Assembly (NCBI GenBank): GCA_036346395.1
Contig: JAYEVG010000053.1
Location: 62,001 to 126,000 of the forward strand
Origin: Hsuehochloa calcarea
Taxonomy: Eukaryota > Streptophyta > Magnoliopsida > Poales > Poaceae
Reading direction: 5' to 3'
Length of the DNA stretch: 64,000 nucleotides
Positions 1-10,329 of the stretch are shown here, piece after piece. The translations under genes were made by a program, and so were the position numbers. The first letter of the stretch is position 1. Every line of letters begins with the position of its first letter. The notes beneath the pieces were generated by a model, which worked only from the letters and a program-made list of their open reading frames with translations, searched no databases and was not told where the DNA came from.

Positions 1-123
1 AGAGAAGTATAGAGTGGTCAATAATAATTTTTCAAGGATTACTCCCAGGTAACTCTTCCATTGAGAGAATATCAAGTATAGCTTAACTCCTATGATCTTG
101 TCGGGAGCTAGAGGTACCGTCTA

Positions 124-177
124 GCGATTGAGCGTTCCTTTGGCGTGTTGAAGATGAAATGAAGAATCTTGTTGATA
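124..177 (+). pseudogene. PIF/Harbinger transposase scrap
   Basis: The plus strand reads AIERSFGVLKMK, then a stop, then RILL. This is the hallmark of the C-terminal part of PIF/Harbinger (DDE_Tnp_4) transposases, where an IER-FGVLK--WRIL string lies near the third catalytic acid; the stop sits where the family has Trp. Only about 18 codons are clear, and no terminal repeats or target duplication are visible. It is a decayed relic that may extend off the left edge. Confidence 0.5.
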
Positions 178-454
178 TGATCGAATATTATTTTGTTTGG
201 TTGGATAATATATGTCTTTCTATATTAATTTCTTTCATTACGCAATGTCCGAAATTAATACATGCACGAACGAGCAAAATCTTTTTTGTTTCATATTTAC
301 AACTTGCGTATCGTCATATTTACAAATCCTTCAAAAATAACTTTAAATTCATCCTTAGAAACATCCTTCAAATCCTCGAGGGCAATTCAGACTTTTTATC
401 CTTCACACACAACTCAATAAACCAACATCCTATAAAAAGCAAGATTACCAAACA

Positions 455-556
455 CCAAAGTTTGGCTTAAAAGCTGAGGGGCTTATAAGCTTATTAAGCC
501 AAAAAGCTGGCTTTAAGCTATAAGCCAAAAGCCTAAGCCTAAACAAACAGGGCCTA
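455..556. mobile_element. Short hAT-like non-autonomous element, one end
   Basis: This stretch is rich in repeated and inverted GGCTTATAAGC and AAGCC words and ends in AAACAAACAGGGCC, a typical terminus of small grass hAT-type elements (reverse complement GGCCCTGTTTGTTT). Only one end is convincing and I could not place an 8-bp target duplication. The rest of 178-954 is AT-rich with nothing I recognise. Confidence 0.35.
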
Positions 557-982
557 CATATGGTTTCACAAAAGTTGAACTGACATTCCAGAGGCAATTT
601 GCAAAACATTTTCAATTAAAAAATTATCACTTGGTTGAAAGCAAAACAAGCTAGATAGTCATGTGCTTCTTACTTTCAACATAACAGTAACATGTAGCAA
701 TGTAAAGTAAGTATGCATCTAACAAATGAGTCTTCTAAATGTATACTTTCATTACTAAGGTCAACCAAAAAGATAAAAGTATGGAATCACACCACACCAC
801 CCCAGAAAAGACATTAAAAAAAGGATCAGTCAAATTAGGAATGCCTGAATTTGGACCAAAACAATTCAGGAAATGGCAAAAAGTGGGAAATTGGACAAAC
901 TAAGCAGAACAATCAGCAACCATTCAAATACTTTGGACTTCGTAAAATTCATCAATTCACATAGTTGTTATGATTTATATAC

Positions 983-1465
983 CTTGAAGATGTTTCCTCC
1001 AAGATAACAGTGAACTCAAAGTTATTCTGTGGAAGAGGCCCCACAGTAAATAGACATTTCTCACCATCATATGCAAATTCCTTCCCAGCAAGCTCAGAAC
1101 CATATGTTTGCAATAGTTTATCGATGACCTTTCGGCCAATACCCTTGCCATCAACCACCTTATCATCCTCAGATTTGATGGAGACCTGCAATGTAATCAA
1201 AAGTAACATCAGAAATTCAGAATAAGACAATGAGCACCAACCATCAAAGGAATAACAAGTGCAGAAATTAGGAATTGTCCATTACGCTGTATTGGTAGAA
1301 AACCGCATCAATTCCACTAAGCTTCACAGCGAAGTGGTTGGACTGCAACCTAATGTGCTTTCCTTCATGGCCAAAGCTAGGCCGTGCCATTGGTGTTCGT
1401 TTAACAGTGTCATCCTTATGCACTTGGACAGTTCCACCCGTTTTAGCAGCCATACTATCAGGCAT
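983..1465 (-). CDS. AGO-A: AGO4-clade Argonaute, first two coding exons (partial)
   Basis: Exons 1465-1286 and 1185-983 on the minus strand, joined by a 100-bp intron with GT and AG ends, code for the N-terminal 127 residues of an Argonaute. Seen: PMARPSFG, then SNHFAVKL, VDGKGIGRKVIDKL, FAYDGEKCLFTVG and NNFEFTV, the N domain of the AGO4 group. Known for the family: nuclear AGO4/6/9-type proteins bind 24-nt siRNAs and guide RNA-directed DNA methylation. The first ATG in the exon is at 1465 (MPDS); a second at 1453 (MAAK) is as plausible. The acidic or proline-rich leader usual before the N domain is very short here. The exon ends at a GTATAT donor (982-977); no third exon is visible in 1-976, so the following intron is long or broken and the PAZ, MID and PIWI parts lie off the left edge. 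Whether this copy is functional cannot be judged. Confidence 0.85.
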
Positions 1466-1482
1466 CTGAATGAAGTCAGCTG

Positions 1483-4381
1483 CTGAGGATAGCACATACA
1501 TCCATAAAAAATGTTAATATTGAACATGTAACTCATACAAGCAGGACAATAAAGCAAACAAAAAGGTACCATCAAAATATGGCGAGGGCAAGGAAAAATT
1601 ACAGAACAGCAATACATGCAAACAATGCAGGTGTGAAAGTAAAAATTGTCTTGTGCTGCATACAGGGGGTAGATAGCCATCAGAAGAGATCTGCATGCAA
1701 ATTCATTTCGTACAAAGATTCATAAATATTGCTGAAAAGCGAGCCTACATATTAAAGTCATTATTAGCATGCTATATAACTCTTTTTACTGTTTGCAACA
1801 ACATTTTTTCCTGCAAAATAAAATCTGGAAAGCAAAATTGGAAGACCAGAAACTAGACAACAACTAAAAAACAAAATGCAAATGCAGACAGCAATAAAAC
1901 AGAAGTTAATTATTTATTGAACTAGAAGTAGCATGAGAAAGTTGAAAGGCAAACAAATCATGCCTGGCCTAAAAAAGCTTTACCAAGCATGAACCCTCCA
2001 AATCAGAATGTTTGAGCAACCAGCAACACAAATTGACATTTGAATATTTGGTATTGATATCTATAAATATTTGCATCTAAATGTACTAAATTACACCTAA
2101 AAATGTACAGTAACAGCTAAAATTAGTCAAAGCTTGTAGTAGTCTTCCACCGTAACACCTGAAGAACACTCAACCCAACATTGCAACTCTTAGATCCATC
2201 CTCTATTGGACTAAAAGGGCAACCTGGCTGCTACAGCTTGTTGCTACAGAAATTGCACACTCAACCACTATAGGGAACAACAAAGCAAAAAGGAGGAAAT
2301 GTAGGTGCAGATTAACATAGTACTGCAGATAACATCAAAGTGGATGCTTAGTGTAGTCTTTTCAGTAAATAAAATACACGAGGAAAAGAGCCGCATAGGA
2401 GATATAGATTCAAAATGTTTTCAGAAAAACAGTTTTGAAAGGAGAATAAGGTATATTCAAACAAGCAGGGCCATTTTTTGAATACCATCTGCAGTAAACA
2501 AAACATGAATGATCAATTTGCACAGAAGTATTAGCATCCAAAAGGTAAATGAAATGAGTACAAGTATACAATTGAACCTCCGATACAAGTCAATATAACA
2601 GCATTTACACAAAATCAAGATATAAGACATCATTCTCCACCACACCCGAAAAAAAACCAGTTTTAATGTCAATAGCAGTTTCTTTTCCAAACATGTTTGA
2701 TCAGAATTCAGAGATCTGATATTCTAGTTGCATTAACCAGTTTCTGCATGTATATACCAAAGGAAATTTATGCGAAGTAAATAATAATAATAATAAGAAG
2801 AAGAACTAAAGACAGAAAGGTAACACTAAGCAACAAGACTTATTTAAACAGAAAATGCACGGATAACATGATTGTCTTTTGCTTACTACCAAATTATTAC
2901 AAAAAAGAAAGTCCAAGCCATGTAGCAACCTGCATCTCGGGACAAACATTTAGTTGAACACCCAGTAAAAATTGGAACGTTCAAACGCCTACCAACAGCT
3001 TCAATTAAAGGGAACCAAAACAATGTCAACAGAACTCCGGCCCAATAAAATACCTCCACAGGTGCACTATTTGAACATTTGAAAAAGGTAGAGTAGCAAA
3101 GAGGCACGATGGAATTAAGGCCAAAAAAAGTTCCAAAAGCAGACGTAGAAGCATATGCAAATCTCCATTAGTCTAAAAAAGTACATTCAGAAAGTTCGAA
3201 ACACTAATTAGGAGCAGTGATCACACCAAAATCCCTGCAAATCCGAAAGGTAAACCTGCGAATTTAAATACAAACAACTACTGGACAAAATATTGTTCTC
3301 AACTGCAATACTGTAATCGGGAAATGACTAAATACAAAACCCAAAATCCCAAACCAAAAAATTAACTGCGTAAGCATCTATCGGAACGCAGCCAGAAAAA
3401 AGGAAATTACTGACGAACCGATGCCACCGTGTCGAAGCACAAAACCCGAATAAACACGGCGATTTCAAAACCCACCGGCGAAATCAGTCCACGAAACAAA
3501 AAGCCAACGGAAAGATCATTAAACCGGAAGTAACCCAAACCCCTTCAAACAAATGAACCAGTACCAATTCCAAAAAGACTCCAACCGAGGCTGAAGCAAA
3601 TGCGGAAGCCGAGATTTATTACTCGCCAAATAAAACAACCGTGAGAAATACCTCCTTAGTCCTTCCACGCCGAAAAACTGACCGAATGGACCAAGCGATT
3701 TCAAAGCATCCAAACTAACAAGCAAGCAGTTCGATCACGAAATAAGCACCCAAAAAAACCAGCAGATTATTTTCGAAACAAGAAAGGGGCGAAGTGATCG
3801 ACAAGTGAACGCAAGCAAGCGGTTCGCAGCAGCAGATTGGAACCACCCGTTCGGCGATTCGATCATGAAGAAGAAACCGGGTAAAAACGAAAGGCCTACT
3901 CAACGCGCAAAGAGACATGGGCGCAAAAGGCACAAACGCATCGAAGCAGCGCACCAAAAAACCAAACCCAAATCACGCAACCATCTCAAACGGCGAGAGA
4001 TCGAAACCACTACGAGCAGGAGCAGCGTGCTGCGAGATCACACAACCATCTCGAATCGAACAACTCGAAACCGCAAACCACGCACATTGCGCGGAATCCA
4101 AACCCCGAAACCCCCACTCCCACACCCCAAAACCCCCAACAAAATCGAACCAAACGCCATGGAACCCCGCGAGATGAGCAGGAGCACCGCGCTCTGAGAA
4201 GAACCAACCATCTCGAACCAAAACCCCCAAATCCGCACACCACGAAACCCCGAACCACCCACATTACCCAGAATCCAAAACCCCGAAAACCCCAACACGC
4301 GCGCCACAAAACACCTCAAAACCCCCACCAAATCGAAACAAACGCAATGGAACCCAACGAGACGAATAGATTCGAACTCAC
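1483..4381 (-). other. AGO-A first intron (5'UTR intron)
   Basis: About 2.9 kb between the donor GTGAGT (4381-4376) and the acceptor CTCAG (1487-1483), both read on the minus strand. A long intron in the 5'UTR just before the start codon is usual for plant AGO4-clade genes. Its first 400 bp (about 3990-4381) are T/G-rich on the sense strand and partly duplicated in tandem. The rest is AT-rich with a short AAT/AAG run near 2780-2806. I see no transposon in it, and the small ORFs here have no coding character. Confidence 0.65.
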
Positions 4382-4570
4382 CCGAAGCCGGAGACACCTC
4401 TTGCCTCCGCCCCCTGCGCCTCCACCCTCTCTCTCTCTCTCTCTCCGCCCTCTCTCTCTCTCTCTCCCCCACTTCTCCGCCTCGGCGCCTGGAGAGATGG
4501 AGGGAAAAGGAAAAAGAAGGCGGAGCGGAGGCGGCGGAGCGGAAGGCGGGGCCGGGTATATTAGCGCTGA
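4382..4570 (-). promoter_or_regulatory. AGO-A promoter and first non-coding exon
   Basis: On the minus strand, a TATA-like TAATATA (about 4557-4563) in a GC-rich context is followed by a purine-rich leader with two long GA tracts (CT on plus, 4431-4472), then CTTCGG and a splice donor GTGAGT at 4381. CT/GA microsatellites in the leader are common in grass housekeeping genes. The transcription start is not determined; I infer it near 4530. Confidence 0.6.
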
Positions 4571-4620
4571 GTCGCAGTTTTCACGCACGGGTCTCCTCCG
4601 CAACGGTCGCACGCGAATCT

Positions 4621-5832
4621 AGTCCGCAACGACGTTTTAATAATTACATAACACATTTTTAGATTAATTTTTGCAAAATATAGCTTTACAACTGAAAGCT
4701 GTTTTATGTACTTAAAACCTGAAATCTAAGACAAAACAAAAAATTGTGTCATACACTAATTTTGTAGCAAATACACAACAAAAATTGGCAAAAAAAAAAC
4801 TATTGAGTGTTAGAATATTGTGCACTTCAATGATTAATTTAATCCACGACATTGTGATCAAGGAAAGTGCAACATGTATACTAAAACACTAAATCATATA
4901 CACATATCTCATATATTTGTGTAAACATGGCAAAGTCTAAATCAATAACTTTACTAGCAGTTGTGGACAAATTGCTAGTATTACCTAGCCATGTAAAAGG
5001 GATATCATCGTGACTTACAGAGTATCACTCCGGCGATGGTCACGGTAGGATATGGTTCGTTGAGGAAGATGTGAACAAATCCAAGAAGAGGAAGCCGTGA
5101 GCAGTCGCACGGACACTTCCCAAAAACATGATTCGTCGCTTCCCGTGCAGGACCAAAAAAGAGATAGTTCAGAGACAATGCTTTCCCCACAATGGTGCAC
5201 GCTAGCGTAGGGATGGAGTAACCTCAAAGGCGGCGCATAAAACAACAATGGATTTTCTCTATTGTGTGTTTGTTAAATGGAGAGGTAGTCACCTCTTATA
5301 GACACATAAATGCTCGAAAGGAAACAATAATTAAGGTGCAACAAAAAATGGAACCCACAATAAATACAATTAATGTGTGCCATAATTACCGCATAGGATT
5401 AGCGCGATTCAAATGTTCGGTTTGAACCGTTCTTATCCTATCCAATTTATTACGTGTACATATGCCACGTCATCATGCAAGATTATGAGGTGCAAAAAGA
5501 AGTTGCGACTTCGCGCACAACCAGACCCAAAATATGCTGAACCATTCACTTACATGTCGCACACACGGGCGATGGTGAGGCGAGCGAACGCGTGCGTGTA
5601 ATCTTCTTTTGCTTGCTGCAACCAGGCATAGACATGCTCTGGGACCACAGGCTTTGAATACCTGAAATCATCGTGTGTGTACCATACTAGTTTCATGATC
5701 AATGGCTAGTACATACATCCACGACATTGATATTCACATTCATACATACAACATGGTACAAAGGTCTTAAACTTAATCGTTTACATAACAAGTTTATATT
5801 ACAAAAGGCCTACCAACCAAATAAACTCAAGT
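4621..5832. other. Unassigned region with possible exons
   Basis: Between the AGO-A promoter and the CACTA end. Most of it is AT-rich. Two minus-strand stretches look exonic: one open to a GTAAGT donor at 5018-5013 (reading back to about 5200) and one at 5554-5661, described separately. I recognise no protein family here. Confidence 0.3.
5554..5661 (-). CDS. Possible orphan exon, unknown protein
   Basis: A 108-nt open segment on the minus strand with a TTTCAG acceptor before it (5667-5662) and a GTAAGT donor after it (5553-5548). It reads SKPVVPEHVYAWLQQAKEDY and continues to THAFARLTIARVCD. The composition is protein-like and both splice signals are strong, but I do not recognise the family. 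It may be an exon of a captured gene in the adjoining CACTA element, or of a hypothetical gene continuing toward about 5200. Confidence 0.3.
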
Positions 5833-6170
5833 CACTACCACCTAGAGGGTCATCACAAACGGTTTCTAAATCATATGATTTATTGCATCTGTGATAACAG
5901 GCGATTATCACAGACGGTTTTTAATCCATCTGTGATTAGTCACAACACAGATGGTTCATATAAATAACCGTCTGTGAACGCCAACTATCACAAACGGCTT
6001 CAACCACGAAACCGTCTGTGATATGTCGGTCATCACAGGAGGTTGTGTTTACCAACCGTTTGTATTGTGACTTATCATGGATGGTTGGTGCACATAACCG
6101 TCTATGATAGTAGGCGTTTACACACGATTTATACTATAAAACTGTTTGTGATAATTCGCTCTCTATATAG
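5833..6170. mobile_element. CACTA (En/Spm) element, one terminal region
   Basis: Begins CACTACCACC and is followed by about ten degenerate copies of ATCACAGACGGTTT in both orientations, the subterminal repeat pattern to which CACTA transposases bind. No matching TAGTG end or 3-bp duplication was found downstream. The element is cut off where gypsy sequence begins near 6175. Confidence 0.6.
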
Positions 6171-6179
6171 AAAATTTTC

Positions 6180-7460
6180 TATTTTTCGGCTAACCTCAAG
6201 AAATGCTTGCCATGCCCTCTGAAAACAATGTACAGACAACATATAAAAACAAATGCATAGATACATAGATATATCACAGATACACATATATATCATAGAT
6301 AAATAAATGAATATGAGATATTTATCCCATCCTTTCCCATGTGAACAACGAGCAAAGGATTCAACAAAATCACAATCAGTAGCATATAACTCTTTCAAAT
6401 TCTTTAAACCAAGCACCTTAGTATCCAATTGAGTTAAAAGAATACTCTTTCGAGACAAAGCATCAGCAACCACACTATCTTTGATCAGAATATATGACAA
6501 AAGAATTAGGCCATAAGTAATGTTGCTTAGTTTCAAGAGCACGTACAAGTGCATAGAGCTCATTATCATAAACAGGATAATTTAGTTGAGCTCCATTCAA
6601 TTTCTCAGAAAAATAAGCACTGGGCTTACCTTCCTGCATAAGAACACCACAAACACCTATTCCACTAGCATCGCATTCAATCTCAAAAGTTTTAGTGGAA
6701 TCAGGTAGAGCTAGCCGAGGCGCCTATGTGAGTGAGTTTTCAAAGTATCAAAGTGCCCTATTGTGCTGCCCCCACACAAATCGACGATAAAAGCCAGCAA
6801 GACCATGGAAACTACACTCTTGACTCACATTAATAGGAACATACCAATTCTTAATTGCATTAATTTTAGAGTCATCAACTTCATTCCATGTCCAGAAATA
6901 ACAAACCCAAGGAACACTACTTTATTAGTGCAAAATGCACATTTAGCAAAGTTAGCGAAGATCTACTCAGTTCTAAGCACTTGTTTCAATTGATCTAAGT
7001 GTTCAACTATGGTTTTGCTATATATCATAATATCATCAAAGTAGACTACCACAAAGTAACCAATGAAAGCTCTTAAAACATGATTCATCAAGCGCATCAA
7101 AGTACCGGGTACATTAGTTAAATCAAAAGGTATGACTAACCACTCATACAATCCAAACTTTGTTTTCAAAGCAGTTTTCATTCATCTCCTGGTTTCGTGA
7201 AAATCTTGCGGTATCCAGGGACAAGAATAACAGGGACAGTGTAGGGAGAAAGGCTTTTGCCTACATACCCTTTGTCCAAAAGCTCTTGCACTTGCCGCTG
7301 TATTTCCTTGGTTTCGGTTGGATTGGTGCGGTACGACGGTCAGTTCGACAACGAGGCACCCGACATGAAGTCAATCTGGTGCTCAATCCCACGAAGGGTG
7401 AAGTCCGGGTGGCGCCTCCTTAGGAAAAACGTCATAGTATGCCTGCAACAATGACTGGAT
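6180..7460 (-). pseudogene. gypsy RT-RNase H remnant
   Basis: RT starts around 7430-7200 (NPTETKEIQRQVQELLDKGY), and the palm motif VVVYFDDIMIYS is at about 7060-7010. RNase H lies at 6720-6480 (FEIECDASGIGVCGVLMQ, then a DNELYALVRALE-like stretch). VADALSRKS (about 6480-6450) marks the end of RNase H and the approach to integrase. RT motifs between the N-terminal part and YFDD are partly deleted. Integrase is absent. Confidence 0.85.
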
Positions 7461-7619
7461 AGCACTAGGAAGAGTGTTTAGATTATTAGTTGTATGCATA
7501 ACAATAGTGTCCTTATAAACAAGAACAAGTGGATAACAATAAGATCATTGCTCACCTCTTTCATATATGTTTTCATCGCAATCAGAACCTTTTCAGTGCT
7601 TACCGTGCTGAACAACATG

Positions 7620-8840
7620 CTATGATTTCTCTTGTCGTTTCTGTTCAGCGTCATGTATTTGGGAGGGAGTAAGCGGTAGTAAAACCCTGTTCTTACCTTC
7701 CCACTTGAAGCTATAAGTATTGGCTCGTCCATCATGATGTACATTGCGATCAAACAACCATGGACGGTACAGAAATAAATGACATACCGTCATAGGCACA
7801 ACATCGCATAAAACAATTTCTTCATAGTTGTTAACCTTGAAGGAAACTTCTACACGGTGCTGAATTTTAACCTTGCTTCCCTCACGAATCCATTGCACAC
7901 AATATGGATCAGGATGTTTAAGTAATTTTAGATTAAGCTTTTCGCACATGTCGACAATAGCAAGGTTCTAGCATGAACCACTATCAATGATCATTTTGAT
8001 ATTATCATATTTCACTTTAGCACTGTTTATGAACAAATTGCAACGTTGAGATGAGTTGTCTTCTTTACCAAGCATTGATAAACATGGAGTAACAACCAAA
8101 GAAAATTCACCTTCTCCCGAACATTGATCATCAAAATCAGATTCATTCTTAGTTATTATTATCATCACACTGAATAGGTTCAGTGTTAGAATCAGAAGCA
8201 GAATCATAACAAGTTTCTGTTACAATCATAGACTTAACATTAGGGTATTCACGAGCATAATGACCACGTCCTTGGCAACGAAAACATTGAATTGCACTTG
8301 TTTTAATTTTAGAACCAGCAAATAATTGCAATGATTTAAAAGAACTAGCATGTTTAACACTAGTGGATGGAGCAGATTTCACATTCGAAACATTAGACAC
8401 ATCATGTGATTGTGTAGTAGAATTTAAAGGTTTGTTGAACATACATTTGTTAATGTCTATCTTGAGCCTATCCCTGGGCATGTATGTCGAGGTAGATGGA
8501 CAACTCAGCCTGGGCGTGAAAGTGCTTAGCCTGGATTGCAATAGTGCCTCTTCCTTGACCTACTTTTCCGCTTTGATCGCAAAGTGTTGCAGTTCAGTCA
8601 TAGTGGAATATGGCTGAAAGTTGATTAGCTTGAAAATGTTATGGTTCAACCCATACAAGAATCTCACCATTATTTGCTCATTGTCTTCCTGAACTCGACC
8701 CAAAATCAAGAGTTACTCCATCTGCTTGTAGTAGTCTCGACGGATTGTGCGCCTTGCTTTAGCTCCTGCAATCGAGTAAGAATATCTTGAAGAAAATATA
8801 TAGGAACAAAATGAGTATGCATCTCACTTCATTGATTCCC
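7620..8840 (-). pseudogene. gypsy gag-protease remnant
   Basis: Gag is seen as the tail of a retrotransposon gag domain (SVETTTSRW, 8840-8700), a low-complexity linker and a CCHC knuckle, CFRCQGRGHYAREYP, in which the final Cys is replaced by Tyr. The protease follows with MIIDSGSC (8000-7960), a D-S-G active site, then CDVVPMTVCHLFLYRPW, equivalent to the CDVVPM--C-LLLGRPW block of this family. At least one stop separates the two parts. Confidence 0.8.
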
Positions 8841-8911
8841 ACGTGATGATGAATTCTGGACTATTTTAGCCCCGTTGAGCAACAAATATTCCAAAAATAG
8901 CCCCCTTATCG

Positions 8912-10052
8912 TACTAGCTGCCGTCGGGGACGGTAGCACGTTGGTGGTATCGCCCGGGCAAAGACTTTGGTGCCGCTTTGTGGGCTCATAACAAAGGTGC
9001 TCGCCATCCTAGACGGCTGACTCGCTGACCACCTGGGTCGGGCGAGCTTCGCCGGGCCGCCACGTGGCGGCAAAGACAAGGTCTTCTTTGTCCGGACACG
9101 ACACTTTGTGCCGTCGCCACACGCGGCAAGCACCGGGCGCCCGCTTCGGCGCGGCCAGTGCGCATAAAGGCGGCACTGGCCGCTAAGCGTCCATAAAGGG
9201 AGCCGTGAGGAGCGAGCTCCTCACTAGCTCTCGCGACGCGATTAGGGGTAAAATTTTGTGCAAAAAATTCCACGAAAGGAAAAAAATTAGGCGCGAGAGC
9301 GAAGGAAAAATTTCACGAGCACCTAGAAAATAAGTTGTGTGGCCTGCTGCGAGCACCTAGAAAAGGTAAGTGTCATTTGCATCCGGTTATTATTATCGGT
9401 AGTTTTAGCAATGTGATTAGGATGCAATTAGATGAATTGTAGCAACATAGTAGTTATAGTTGTGTAGTTAGTTTATTTTGAAGACTCGGTAGTTAACAAT
9501 GTCATTAGGCCGTAATTTGCGGGCTTAACAGACTTGTTGCTAATAGTGTTGTAAATTTCATCTCGGCTATTTGCATAGTTTCATGAACTTGGTCATAAAA
9601 TAGCAAAATATTTGGAGGTCGTTAAACAAAATATAAATAGACCCCGCATGTCTTTGGTGTAAGCTAGCTCTAACTCGGGTATGGAAACGTAGAAATGCAA
9701 TAAGAATATCTGAAGTGAATTATTTTTGCACTGTAATATCGAACTAGTTAGAAAATTCATAACTATATAAAAATTTAGGGAAATCAGTTTTGTTGGTTTT
9801 CTTTTTGATTTAGTACCACAGGAAATTTCTGAAGTGTAACATAGAATAGGCTACGAATTTTTTATACTACAAATAATATTAGGTTAGACATTTCATGGAT
9901 AGAAAAATCATACGAACTCCAATCGGGATTGAAAACCTGTACGACAAAACACTCGTGTACAGTGGGCATAACCAAATTTGTAGAAGCATTCGTTCGGAAA
10001 AAAATCCCACAAATAATTCGATGGTTTCATATGCACATGTGTTAGGTATTTC
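8912..10052 (+). other. MULE copy A subterminal and leader region
   Basis: GC-rich subterminal DNA (8912-9260), then AT-rich sequence. A GTAAGT donor at 9366-9371 after GCACCTAGAAAAG and the start of the transposase ORF at 10053 suggest a leader exon and an intron in the 5'UTR. ORFs of the GC-rich part have no recognisable domain. Confidence 0.35.
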
Positions 10053-10329
10053 ATGGCGGAAATTAAAGACCTGTTCGTGTTCCACGGGGACGCTCTCGTA
10101 CGCGACAGACCGTACGGTGCGGACTTGTCAAATTGTCACCGCATCGTGATCCGGGCACCGGCTCTGAAGGACATGAGCCTCTCGGAGCTAAGGCGGTGCG
10201 AAATGCAGGGTTCTGGAGCGAATGTTCGGCACATTCGAAGAGGCTTACAACCTAGTACCAAGATTGCTGCATCAAATCGCGGAATCTAATCACGGGACGT
10301 ACGTAAACAAGCTTGAGCGGGTGCATCCG
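10053..10329 (+). pseudogene. MULE transposase N-terminal fragment, copy A
   Basis: Starts MAEIKDLFVFHGDALV and runs about 47 codons to SLSELRR. It then jumps at about 10194 into sequence matching 51463 of copy B (GTGCGAAATGCAGGG), out of frame. The DNA-binding domain encoded at 50765-51462 of copy B is therefore deleted here, apparently through a short repeat at the junction. The fragment ends at the target duplication ATCCG (10325-10329) of the inserted LTR. Confidence 0.7.

Larger units (their letters stand above)
6175..8845 (-). mobile_element. Decayed Ty3/gypsy internal region without LTRs
   Basis: Reading right to left, gag, protease, reverse transcriptase (RT), RNase H and the start of the spacer before integrase follow in the normal gypsy order. 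No LTR, primer site or polypurine tract is seen. The left edge abuts the CACTA repeats and the right edge meets the MULE terminal repeat at about 8858. Many stops and frame changes make it non-coding. The domain order (protease before RT, RNase H after RT) marks it as gypsy rather than copia. Confidence 0.85.

Noticed and set aside
3805..4197. 130-codon ORF on plus
   Set aside because: Lies in the AGO-A 5'UTR intron, antisense, with low-complexity Thr/Pro/Arg content.
5005..5190. Reverse-transcriptase zinc-binding (LINE) fragment on minus
   Set aside because: GPAREATNHVFGKCPCD looked suggestive but the Cys/His spacing does not fit and no other LINE motif is near.
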